Source of the DNA: Chloroflexota bacterium
GTDB lineage: Bacteria; Chloroflexota; Anaerolineae; Promineifilales; Promineifilaceae
DNA length: 44,253 nt
Assembly: GCA_024277135.1 (NCBI GenBank)
Contig: JAJRVV010000191.1
Coordinates: 1-44,253 of the forward strand
Direction: 5' to 3'
A model generated the notes under the pieces. The model made no database searches, was not told the origin of the DNA, and saw nothing but the letters and a program-made list of their open reading frames with translations. A program made the position numbers and the translations under genes. Shown here piece by piece: positions 24,874 to 32,682 of this stretch (position 1 is the first letter of the stretch; each line of letters begins with the position of its first letter).

Positions 24874-24916
24874 TGTTCATTGTTCATTGTTCATTGTTCA
24901 TTGTTCATTGTTCATT
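24866..24916. repeat. CATTGTT heptamer array
   Basis: Six exact CATTGTT units (24871-24912) with partial units at both ends. On the minus strand each unit contains an ATG. The array holds the stop of one glycosyltransferase gene and the start of the next. Confidence 0.93.
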
Positions 24917-25819
24917 CCGCCAAAGCGCAATGATATCACGATACGCCTGCTTCAGGGCCGGGTCGTCGGTTTGGGCCGCTTTGCGTTTCATGCCGATTTG
25001 CACCAGGCGGGTGGCCAGGGCATTGGTGAGACGGCCGTAATGCTTGCGGTACAACTGCGCCCGGCTGCCCCACAAATTGACTAACGATTGCGCCGGAATT
25101 TGGCGGGTAGATTCGCCGCCAAAATGCACCACTTCGGCGGCGGGAACGACCACGATCTTCCACCCCGCCTGCCGGATGCGCCAGCACCAATCAATCTCCT
25201 CGCAGTACATGTGAAACGCTTCGTTAAATCCGCCGGTTTTTTCGACCAGTTCGGCGCGAACCAGCATCGTCGCCCCCAACACAAAATCCACCGGGAATGG
25301 GCCGGCCCCGGCGTCGTACCAGGCGAATGGGTAACGGCCGTTCAACCGGCTTTCATACAATCGGGCAGGCAAAGGGAACAAATCAAAAGCAATCTGCATC
25401 ACGCTGGGAAAATAAAACGCGCCAGACTGGAAACGGCCGTCACCATACACCAGTTTAGCCCCAGCCACACCGGCGGACGGCCGTTCATCCAACGCCGCCG
25501 CCAACGCTTTCAACGAGCCGGGTTGCAGCAGCGTGTCCGGGTTCAGCAAAAAGAAAAAGCGGGGATTGGTAACAGCAGCGGCCCGCATCCCCTGGTTATT
25601 TGCCGCGCCAAAGCCGGGGTTGTGCTCGTTGGCAATGAGGGTGACGCGCGGAAATAGATCGGCCAGCAGGTCAATCGTGCCATCGATTGAGGCGTTATCC
25701 ACCACCCAGACACGGCCGTTCAGCCCCGGCCCTTCCAATTCAGCGTACACCGACCGCAGGCATTGCTCCAACAGTTGGCGCACATTCCAACTGACGATGA
25801 TGACGGCGACATCAATCAT
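24905..25819 (-). CDS. Family 2 glycosyltransferase (rhamnosyltransferase-like)
   Basis: A 304-residue GT2 enzyme: VAVIIVSWNVRQLLEQCLRS, VVDNASIDGT, NEHNPGFGAANNQGM and FFLLNPDTLL (DxD-like) are typical of rhamnosyl- and related glycosyltransferases, with a later MYCEEIDWCWRIRQAGW acceptor segment. GGAGTAG precedes this ATG; it lies eight bases from the stop of the upstream lipoprotein, so the genes are co-transcribed. The C-terminal RNEQ and the stop codon are supplied by the heptamer array. Substrate unknown. Confidence 0.9.
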   Translation of the reverse strand: MIDVAVIIVSWNVRQLLEQCLRSVYAELEGPGLNGRVWVVDNASIDGTIDLLADLFPRVTLIANEHNPGFGAANNQGMRAAAVTNPRFFFLLNPDTLLQPGSLKALAAALDERPSAGVAGAKLVYGDGRFQSGAFYFPSVMQIAFDLFPLPARLYESRLNGRYPFAWYDAGAGPFPVDFVLGATMLVRAELVEKTGGFNEAFHMYCEEIDWCWRIRQAGWKIVVVPAAEVVHFGGESTRQIPAQSLVNLWGSRAQLYRKHYGRLTNALATRLVQIGMKRKAAQTDDPALKQAYRDIIALWRNEQ

Positions 25820-25826
25820 GAGAAAA

Positions 25827-27002
25827 CTACTCCAACACCGCCTCCTCATCTAAATTCAGCGTCTCAATCGTGAAGCGCACCGCCTCATACAACGCCTCAT
25901 CCGCCGGTTGCAGCCCCGCCCATCCGTAAAAATCGGCGGCGCAGACAGATTCGGTACACGCTTCGGAGGCGGCAAATTCGATGAGGACGGCCGTCGCCTG
26001 CTGGGACAGGGCCAGCGGAAAATCGGGGCCAAAGACGACCGTCTCGTTGGGGATTCGGGCGCTCAATTCCAGGATGCGGGTCACGTCATAAATCTCCGGC
26101 TGGATGTCGAAAATACGGGCGCGGGCGTCGCGCAGTTGGTAGCCGCCAAACACCACTTCGCCCCAGACGATGACGTAACCGATGGGGCTGCGGCTGGGCG
26201 AGAATCCCAATTCCCGCCACAACTCCGGCTCATCCTGCCCATACACCCATTGCCGCTCGTCGTAGGGCAAAATCGGCGGCACGTAGGCAGCGGTGACGAA
26301 ATCCACCTCGCCGTTGTACAGCGCCAGGATGGCGTCGCTCTCCCCGGCGTAGGAGATAATTTCGCCTGGTTTAATGCCGGCATCGGCCAGCATCGCCTGG
26401 AAATAGAGCATGTTGGGCAAACTGGCGGCCTCGGCTGCGCCCCACCGTTTCCCAGCCAAATCTTCCAGCGCATTGATGCCGCTGTCTTTTCCCACCACGA
26501 TCATGCCGGTTTGCCAGGGATAACCGTGGTCGTGGACGGCCGTCGCCCCCATTGGCGCCTGGCAGCGTTGATTGGCGAACATCGCCGCCGCCGCCGATAA
26601 AAACCCAATCGTGTCCTGCGGCGCGGCGCACAGCAGATCGATCAGCGCCGCTTCATCATCCGCCACCCCCACCTCAAACTGGTAGCCGGTGGCCGCCGTC
26701 AATGCGTCGGCCAACGCCTGGCCCTGGCTGCTGACGACGGCCGTATTCACCGCCGGCGGGAACAAAAGCAAAACCGGCCGCGCCTCTGTGCCCAATGGGG
26801 CCCGGGTCACTTCCAACACCACCTCATCAGCCACTACCCGCGTCACTTCCACCGGCACTTCACGGGTCACTTCAACGGCCGTCAGCGTGGGCGCGGCCGT
26901 CTCCAACGGCGTTTCCACCAGCCGCGTCACTTCCACAAAAATCGTTTCAGATTGGCAGGCGGCCAGGAAAATCAGACCCAATAACCAGATTCGTATCTTC
27001 AT
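25827..27002 (-). CDS. PhnD-like solute-binding lipoprotein
   Basis: A 391-residue lipoprotein with lipobox LAAC near residue 16. A linker with repeated VEVTR units follows (about residues 24-65), then a periplasmic-binding fold of phosphate/phosphonate type: FPPAVNTAVVSSQGQALADAL, GFLSAAAAMFAN, MIVVGKDSGINALEDLAGKRWG and EIISYAGESDAILALYNGEVDFV. Such proteins deliver ligand to ABC importers. No permease or ATPase gene is nearby, so partner and ligand are unknown. The ATG one codon after a TTG is taken as start. Confidence 0.85.
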   Translation of the reverse strand: MKIRIWLLGLIFLAACQSETIFVEVTRLVETPLETAAPTLTAVEVTREVPVEVTRVVADEVVLEVTRAPLGTEARPVLLLFPPAVNTAVVSSQGQALADALTAATGYQFEVGVADDEAALIDLLCAAPQDTIGFLSAAAAMFANQRCQAPMGATAVHDHGYPWQTGMIVVGKDSGINALEDLAGKRWGAAEAASLPNMLYFQAMLADAGIKPGEIISYAGESDAILALYNGEVDFVTAAYVPPILPYDERQWVYGQDEPELWRELGFSPSRSPIGYVIVWGEVVFGGYQLRDARARIFDIQPEIYDVTRILELSARIPNETVVFGPDFPLALSQQATAVLIEFAASEACTESVCAADFYGWAGLQPADEALYEAVRFTIETLNLDEEAVLE

Positions 27003-27005
27003 CAA

Positions 27006-27078
27006 TTTTCAGTATTCAGTATTCAGTGGTCAGTGTTCAGTGAAATCTGTTGACTAAATACTGCTAACTGAATACTGA
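27006..27078. repeat. CAGTATT heptamer spacer
   Basis: Period-7 units CAGTATT, CAGTGGT and CAGTGTT are followed by ACTGAATACTG words in inverse orientation. The spacer separates two minus-strand genes and could pair with itself. Confidence 0.75.
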
Positions 27079-28419
27079 TTACTGCTCATTCTTGGCAGGA
27101 ATTTCGCGTAGCGGGCATGGTTCAAAATTTCCTTCGTCCGGCAAATCCACCAAAATGGCATGGGGATCAACATGGGTGTTGAACTGGGAGATCTCCACAT
27201 CTTCATGAATCAGCCCGGCCCACATCGGCTGCGGGTTGCGGTCGCCAAAGACGTTGACCACACGAATGCCGCCCGTCACCACCGCTCTTTCGCCCGGCAT
27301 CAGGTAGTAATGGTCGCCGATTTTCTGCAAATCTTCAACATTGCCGATGGCCCAGCGATATGGGTAGTTGGTAATTTCGTTTTCGTAACCGATGGCGACG
27401 CGCCAGGCGCCGGACTCGGTGTGCCAGCCCAGGGTGTTGTAATTCCAGTCGGAATCGTATACCGTGCCCGGCGCTGGGCCGGTGGTGCGGATGGGGGTGT
27501 CGCCGTAGTTTTGCACGGTGAGGGTGAAGGTGAGGGTGTCGCAGACGACGACGGCCGTGGCCTCGAATTGCAGCGCGTTCCCGGTGGCCGGGGTAAAAAT
27601 GTCGGCGCGGGGCACGCCGCCAAACTGAATCGTCAGGCTCTCTTCCGCCAGGATTTGCTGCCCTTCGGCGTCGCGGGCGATGGCGATGATGGGGTAGGTT
27701 CCATCCGGCGGCGGGGTGGCTTTGTTGTCCACGCCCCCTTCATAATCAAAGTAGTGGCGTCCCGGCATTTTAGCGGGCACATCCCGCTCCTGCTCGGCGA
27801 TAGGCCGTTCAATGCCCTCGTCATCCAGCAAAAAGACGCGCAGTTCCGCCACCTCTTTCATCAGTTGAAACTGGATGAGCGCCCGGTCATCAATACCGTC
27901 CTGATTGGGGCTGAAGATGGCGCGGTTAATGCTGAAATCCCGCATTTCCGGCAGTTCCGGGTCGGCGCCGGCGACGATCAGTTCTCCTTGCTGCTGTTCG
28001 GTGACGCCCTCTTCGTCAGTGGCGGCGATGGTCCAGGTGTAACGGCCGTCTGGCAGCAGCCGCGCCAAAATTTCACCCTGGATCGTCTCGTCTGGCAGGC
28101 GGAAACCATCCACCACGCCGCTGAACAGGACTTCGTACTGACCCGCGCCGCGCGGTTTGTCCTGGCGATAATAAAAGCGGTCGCCAGCCTCATTTTCAAA
28201 ATAGATGGAGACGGCCGCATTGCGCGAGATTTGGTATTGGATGCGGGTGATGTCTTCATCCCCGTCGGCGTTGGGGGTGATGGTCGTCTTTTGGAAAACG
28301 ACGTTGCGCAGCAAGCTGTCGTCGCCGTTGACCAGCCGCCAGCCGATGGCGACGGCCGTCGCTGTCACTGCCAGGGCAATCAGAGCTGCGATGAGAGGAA
28401 ATCGGCTTGTTTTGCTCAT
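27079..28419 (-). CDS. Membrane-anchored protein with FlgD-like Ig repeats
   Basis: A 446-residue protein. The ATG used is 51 bases inside the longest frame and gives a clean N-terminus: MSKTSRFPLIAAL and a hydrophobic anchor to about residue 27. Two modules with TITPNADGDED and FSPNQDGIDD (calcium-type loops of FlgD/Ig-like repeats) lie near residues 46 and 165, each followed by a beta-rich stretch such as DGRYTWTIAATDEEG. The C-terminal 160 residues have FTLTVQNYGDTP and no family I know. It is probably extracellular. It precedes the lipoprotein gene, separated by a heptamer spacer. Confidence 0.75.
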   Translation of the reverse strand: MSKTSRFPLIAALIALAVTATAVAIGWRLVNGDDSLLRNVVFQKTTITPNADGDEDITRIQYQISRNAAVSIYFENEAGDRFYYRQDKPRGAGQYEVLFSGVVDGFRLPDETIQGEILARLLPDGRYTWTIAATDEEGVTEQQQGELIVAGADPELPEMRDFSINRAIFSPNQDGIDDRALIQFQLMKEVAELRVFLLDDEGIERPIAEQERDVPAKMPGRHYFDYEGGVDNKATPPPDGTYPIIAIARDAEGQQILAEESLTIQFGGVPRADIFTPATGNALQFEATAVVVCDTLTFTLTVQNYGDTPIRTTGPAPGTVYDSDWNYNTLGWHTESGAWRVAIGYENEITNYPYRWAIGNVEDLQKIGDHYYLMPGERAVVTGGIRVVNVFGDRNPQPMWAGLIHEDVEISQFNTHVDPHAILVDLPDEGNFEPCPLREIPAKNEQ

Positions 28420-28470
28420 GCGGCAAGTGTACCAAAGCCGCGCGCGCCGGGCGAGAGACGGCCGCCCCAC

Positions 28471-28797
28471 ATTTACCCTGCGTTCATGCCAATGGCATGC
28501 CTAATTCGTAACTACCGGGGCTGCCTTCAGCAATTCCAATGGTGAAGTTTAGGGTAGGGACGCAACAGGCGAGCAAGACTCTTTGCTATGAAGAAACGCC
28601 GCGTATTCCGCCTGTCTCGCCCGCTTCGTAGACGGGTGAGACGCCCTTTAGACCATCAAAAAAACTTGCGTCAACAGACGAACCATGCTATTTTTAGAAG
28701 CGTATTCTCGGTTATAAGACATTGAGGCAAAAGTGTCACGAGGGTAAAGTTTTGGTATCATGGGCATTCATCACATCAGAGTGTGGAGGATGAATTC
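28471..28797. other. Gene-free stretch
   Basis: I see no protein gene. GTCTCGCCCG (28614-28623) and CGGGTGAGAC (28633-28642) form a 10-base stem with one wobble and a nine-base loop. A promoter for the small frame at 28798 would lie at the right end, where TATCAT (28756) is the only -10-like word. Confidence 0.4.
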
Positions 28798-28923
28798 ATG
28801 ACCAAAAGAGCTAAACAATTGGAAATACAATCCCGAAATCCACAACCCAAAATGGGGCTCCTTTGTGGGGGACGGCCGTTTCTGCCCTTGCGGGTACGGC
28901 CGTCAATCCAAAACAGCGCCTAA
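28798..28923 (+). CDS. Possible 41-residue peptide
   Basis: ATG follows GTGTGGAGGATGAATTC, an excellent ribosome binding site at normal spacing, and the frame starts MTKRAKQLEIQSRN, a plausible start of a protein. The second half (LCGGRPFLPLRVRPS) contains two ACGGCCGT copies and looks non-native, so this may be the front of a broken gene. The last four bases overlap the end of a tiny membrane-protein gene on the other strand. Confidence 0.35.
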   Translation: MTKRAKQLEIQSRNPQPKMGLLCGGRPFLPLRVRPSIQNSA

Positions 28924-29024
28924 TCTTTTCGTTCCCGCATGATGAAATAAACGGCCGCCACCACCACCGCAACCAGAAAAGTTCCACCGCACAACAACGC
29001 CAATACAAACACAGAACCCACCAT
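28920..29024 (-). CDS. Tiny single-helix membrane protein B
   Basis: A 34-residue peptide: MVGSVFVLALLCGG start, a hydrophobic helix over most of its length, then the basic tail FIMRERKD. The ATG overlaps the stop of protein A (TGATG), so it is translationally coupled. Its tail resembles that of protein A (FIMRDREKRGR), so the two are probably paralogues. Unknown function. Confidence 0.55.
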   Translation of the reverse strand: MVGSVFVLALLCGGTFLVAVVVAAVYFIMRERKD

Positions 29025-29143
29025 CACCGCCCCCTTTTCTCACGGTCGCGCATGATGAAGACAACGGCCGTGCCCACCACACCGACCACAATCACGCCTA
29101 AACAAATGGCAATAAGCGCCAATTCAACAATACCTATACCCAT
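29024..29143 (-). CDS. Tiny single-helix membrane protein A
   Basis: A 39-residue peptide: MGIGIVELALIAICLG, a hydrophobic helix of about 25 residues, and the basic tail FIMRDREKRGR, which predicts an N-out topology. CAGGAGG upstream of the ATG is an ideal ribosome binding site. It begins 17 bases after the transpeptidase stop and overlaps protein B by one base, so all three genes are probably one transcript. Possibly a small regulator of the transpeptidase or a membrane-stress peptide; unproven. Confidence 0.65.
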   Translation of the reverse strand: MGIGIVELALIAICLGVIVVGVVGTAVVFIMRDREKRGR

Positions 29144-29160
29144 AAAAAACCTCCTGTTTT

Positions 29161-30732
29161 TTAAGGCTGCACCACCACAATTGTACCCGTTTCCGCCCAC
29201 GCATACAGCAGCGCCATGTTGGCATTACTGAGCATGATGCAGCCATACGTCACCTGGCTGCCTAAATTGCCCGTCCACAACAAATTCACCCCGTCCCGTG
29301 TGGGAAAGCCATGAAAACCGTTCATGAAATCGGAGGTGGGGACGGGCCGGTAAATGCCCATGAAATTGGGCATCCACAAATCCCAGTTGGCAGCATAGGC
29401 GTTCGGTTCGTGGTTTTGCACCTGGAACACACCAGGCCAGGTGGGGCTACTGTCAATGCCGCTGCTGACCGGCCATTCCCACTTGAGCTGCCCATTTTCA
29501 TACGCCCATAACCGCTGCTGGCTGAGGCTGACCATGATGCGCTTGCCCCGCGCCACCGGCAGCGGAACCATCACGTCCGGCGAGGGGATGGTGAGGGTTT
29601 GCCCGACCCAAAGCTGATCGTCCGAGCTGGGATTGGCCTGCTGAATCCAGGGGTATGGGATGCCATACGCCCGGCCAATGCTGGCCACGGTTTCACCCGG
29701 TTGGACGATGTGCTGTTGTGGCGGATGGTACAGGCGCAGGTTGATTTGCGGCTGGCGGCTGGCGATGGCCTGCACCACGGCCGTCCCCGCTACCGCTCCA
29801 TCCACAAACCGGCCTTCCCCCCAATCAGCGGCCAGAAATGCTTGCAAACGGCCGTCATCCAACGACCAGCCCGCCAGCGAACCACCGGGATTAAGCTGCC
29901 ACGCCAGCCATTCGCCCCAAACCGCCGGTTCCAACACGCGAGTCACGGTTTCGTCGCTGATGGGATCATACGCTGACAGGGTGACGGCCGTTTCCAGCAA
30001 ACCGTTCAGCGCCGCCGCCGCCTGGCTGACATCGGCGATGGCCGGGAAAACAGGTTGAACGGCCAGGGGCAGACGGCCGTCGGCAAACACCTGCGCCGGA
30101 TTTTGCGCCAGCCGGGACAGCGTTGCCGGCACATCCAACTTTTGCCCCGCCAGCGCCGGATTTTGCCGCAGACGGCCGTCCGCCCACACCAGTTCCGCAT
30201 TTTTGGCCGGGACAGCCAGTTCCGGCGACAACGCTTGCAGCCCGGCTGCGGCCAGCGCCGGATTGAACTCCCACACCGGCGGCGATGGCAGATGACCGCG
30301 ATTGTCCAGCCATTGGAGCCAACGGCGGGGGGAGTGGCTGAATTGGTGTGCCAGCACGGCCGTGGCCTCCGCGTCAAACTGCATCCCCAGCGCATCGGGC
30401 GGAACCAGCAGGCCAAAGCCGTCCGCTTCCAGGGCGATGGTTTGCTGCTGCCAATAGTGGGACAGGACGGCCGTCGCCTCCGCCTGGGTCATGCCGCCCA
30501 CTTCCACGCCCAACACCGACACCCCCGGCAGCAAATAATCGCTCTGTTGAAACCAGACCAGCCCGGCCGCCATCATCGCCGCCAGCAGCCCGCCCGCCAG
30601 CAAGCTGCCCCGCCGCCACATGCGCCGCCAGAGATGGCGCGGCGGGCGAACCGGCGCATGAACCGCCGTCACTGCCAATCCCGGCGTACTCAGGATGGGT
30701 TGGGTCATTTGCAAAGAGGGTTTGGTTTTCAT
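29161..30732 (-). CDS. L,D-transpeptidase (YkuD) with VanW-type and LysM domains
   Basis: A 523-residue envelope protein. A basic cytoplasmic start is followed by a membrane helix (about 43-61), peptidoglycan-binding VanW/YoaR-like modules (about 68-320), a LysM domain (about 340-383: HIVQPGETVASIGRAYGI) and a YkuD domain (about 395-523). The catalytic His is in FHGFP (His474) and the catalytic Cys is Cys498 in VTYGCIML. The usual SHGC motif is TYGC here, and the His to Cys spacing is longer. It would make 3-3 crosslinks in peptidoglycan or attach proteins. GGAGAC precedes the ATG, which is preferred to an upstream in-frame start. Two tiny membrane genes follow. Confidence 0.92.
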   Translation of the reverse strand: MKTKPSLQMTQPILSTPGLAVTAVHAPVRPPRHLWRRMWRRGSLLAGGLLAAMMAAGLVWFQQSDYLLPGVSVLGVEVGGMTQAEATAVLSHYWQQQTIALEADGFGLLVPPDALGMQFDAEATAVLAHQFSHSPRRWLQWLDNRGHLPSPPVWEFNPALAAAGLQALSPELAVPAKNAELVWADGRLRQNPALAGQKLDVPATLSRLAQNPAQVFADGRLPLAVQPVFPAIADVSQAAAALNGLLETAVTLSAYDPISDETVTRVLEPAVWGEWLAWQLNPGGSLAGWSLDDGRLQAFLAADWGEGRFVDGAVAGTAVVQAIASRQPQINLRLYHPPQQHIVQPGETVASIGRAYGIPYPWIQQANPSSDDQLWVGQTLTIPSPDVMVPLPVARGKRIMVSLSQQRLWAYENGQLKWEWPVSSGIDSSPTWPGVFQVQNHEPNAYAANWDLWMPNFMGIYRPVPTSDFMNGFHGFPTRDGVNLLWTGNLGSQVTYGCIMLSNANMALLYAWAETGTIVVVQP

Positions 30733-31006
30733 ACGCTTGTCTCCGACACACAACGGATCAGACTACTCGATATGGTAAAAAATAGGGGGCGCGGTCTGCC
30801 TGACGGCCGTCAGCCCGTCAATATACGACTTGCCCACGAAAACACACCCCCAGTCCAAATTGCGAGGCCGGTGGCAACACCGGCCTTTTTCCTGTCCCCG
30901 TCCACATCATTGTGACTTTCTACTTGCCACCGCGTCTAAACAAGTGTGGCGCTTTTACCCTATAGGCCGCATTCAAATTGAAATGTATAGTTTAAGATTA
31001 GACTGG

Positions 31007-31012
31007 TACACT
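31007..31012 (+). promoter_or_regulatory. Candidate extended -10 for the kinase operon
   Basis: TGGTACACT contains TG-N-TACACT, an extended -10 box, 43 bases before the kinase ATG. TTGAAA (30978) is a -35-like word but too far away (23 bases). Confidence 0.3.
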
Positions 31013-31054
31013 ATGCCTGAAAGAAACTCGCACAAGTGGGGAAGAAAAGGAACC

Positions 31055-32620
31055 ATGAGCGAACATCCAAGCACGATACTTGTCGTTGATGACAATGAAA
31101 CCGTAAGAGACTTGCTCTCTATCCGCCTGGAAACGCGCGGGCATACGGTGGCAACGGCCGCCGACGGCCGTATGGCTCTGGAGAAAATGCGCCAACATCA
31201 GTATGACCTCATCTTGCTGGACATCATGATGCCGGAAGTAAATGGGTATGATGTGCTGGAAGCGATGCAGGCCGATCCTGACCTGTCACCAATCCCGGTC
31301 ATCATTCTTTCCGCTTTGAACGACATGAATAGCGTGGTGCGCTGCGTCTCCCTGGGCGCCGCAGATTATCTGTTTAAGCCCATCAATTCCGCCCTGCTCT
31401 GGGCGCGGCTGGGGAACACGCTGGAAAAGAAGCATTTACGGGATCAGGAAAAAGCGCACATGGCAGAATTGTCGGTGCTGCAAAAAATCGACCGGGAACT
31501 CAACACGTCGCTGGAAGTGGCGAAAGCCTCTGAAATCACGTTAAACTGGGCCGTCAGACAGGTGGGGGCGGTGGTCGGACTGGTTGGCGTCATGGTAGGT
31601 AACCAGCTTCAAGTCAAGGCCGCCCACCATTTGGCTGAGACGGATAGGCTGCGTATGGCGCTGACTTCGCAGGTGACGGATTTGCTGATGGGCGACGGCC
31701 GTGCCCAACAACAAACCTTTCCCCTGGGCCAGGGACTACACGCCGATACCAGCCACCGGCTCCTGGTTCCCATCCGACGCAATGGCGCTTTGCGCGGACT
31801 GATTCTGCTGGAAAACACAATGGGCTACCACGACAGCGAGGTCAATTTTCTGGAACGATTGAGCAGTCATGCCGCGCTGGCCTTAAACAACGCCCAACTC
31901 ATTGCCGATGTGCAGGCGGCCAATCAAGCTAAAAGCCATTTCGTCTCCATCGTGGCTCATGAGCTAAAAGCGCCGATGACAGTGATCAACGCTTACATTG
32001 ACCTGGTGGAAGCCGCCGGGCCGGTTTCCAACAAGCAGCAGGAATACCTGAATGTGATGCGGGTGAATGTGGGCCGGATGGCGACGTTGGCGGCTGATCT
32101 GTCCCAGATTTCCCGGATCGAAGCGGGTAAATTGCAAATTCAACCAACGGCCGTGCCCATCAAAGCGGCCGTTCAAGAAGTCAACCGGTCACTGGGTCAG
32201 GAATTCCAGAAAAAAAAGCAGCGAGTCACTGCCGATATACCGGCCGATTTGCCGCCGGTCCATGCCGACCCTTCGCGTCTGATCCAGATGATCACCAACT
32301 TGATGAGCAATGCCCATAAATACACCCCGGAACAGGGCCAGATCACCATCTCGGCCCGGCAGATTATAGACAAAGATCAGCCGATGATTCAAGTGGCAGT
32401 GCATGACAATGGGGTGGGGATTGATGATGCAGAGCATGACCAGGTGTTCACTCAATTTTTCCGGTCGCCCAACAAAAAGGTACGGGATGAAATGGGTACC
32501 GGGCTGGGGCTGAACATCACGCAAAAGTTGGTAGAATTGCACGGCGGGCGCATCTGGTTTGAAAGCGCCCTGGACAAAGGAGCAACGTTTTATTTCACTT
32601 TACCCATCTCCCCGGCTTGA
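31055..32620 (+). CDS. Hybrid response regulator - histidine kinase
   Basis: A 521-residue cytoplasmic sensor. A receiver domain comes first (about 5-122, phosphoacceptor Asp56 in LLDIMMPE), then a GAF-like region (about 140-285), then HisKA with phospho-His302 (IVAHELKAPMTV) and HATPase with N415 (NLMSNAHKY), DNGVGIDD and GTGLGL. A receiver before the kinase core without a transmembrane segment suggests control by phosphorelay input. GAAAAGGAACC precedes this ATG, so the long upstream extension is rejected. It heads a three-gene set with FIST and PAS-kinase genes. Confidence 0.93.
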   Translation: MSEHPSTILVVDDNETVRDLLSIRLETRGHTVATAADGRMALEKMRQHQYDLILLDIMMPEVNGYDVLEAMQADPDLSPIPVIILSALNDMNSVVRCVSLGAADYLFKPINSALLWARLGNTLEKKHLRDQEKAHMAELSVLQKIDRELNTSLEVAKASEITLNWAVRQVGAVVGLVGVMVGNQLQVKAAHHLAETDRLRMALTSQVTDLLMGDGRAQQQTFPLGQGLHADTSHRLLVPIRRNGALRGLILLENTMGYHDSEVNFLERLSSHAALALNNAQLIADVQAANQAKSHFVSIVAHELKAPMTVINAYIDLVEAAGPVSNKQQEYLNVMRVNVGRMATLAADLSQISRIEAGKLQIQPTAVPIKAAVQEVNRSLGQEFQKKKQRVTADIPADLPPVHADPSRLIQMITNLMSNAHKYTPEQGQITISARQIIDKDQPMIQVAVHDNGVGIDDAEHDQVFTQFFRSPNKKVRDEMGTGLGLNITQKLVELHGGRIWFESALDKGATFYFTLPISPA

Positions 32621-32682
32621 TCACGGCCGTCCCCTCCGGCCCCTGATCCACATGACAGACGACACCATCAACGAGGCCGTAC

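Noticed and set aside
24866..24916. CRISPR array
   Set aside because: Units of seven bases without spacers are a simple tandem repeat; there are no unique spacers and no cas genes.
27160..28545. 461-codon plus-strand frame opposite the FlgD-like gene
   Set aside because: The minus strand carries Ig-type FSPNQDGIDD repeats and a membrane anchor. The antisense frame shows no domain and no ribosome binding site.
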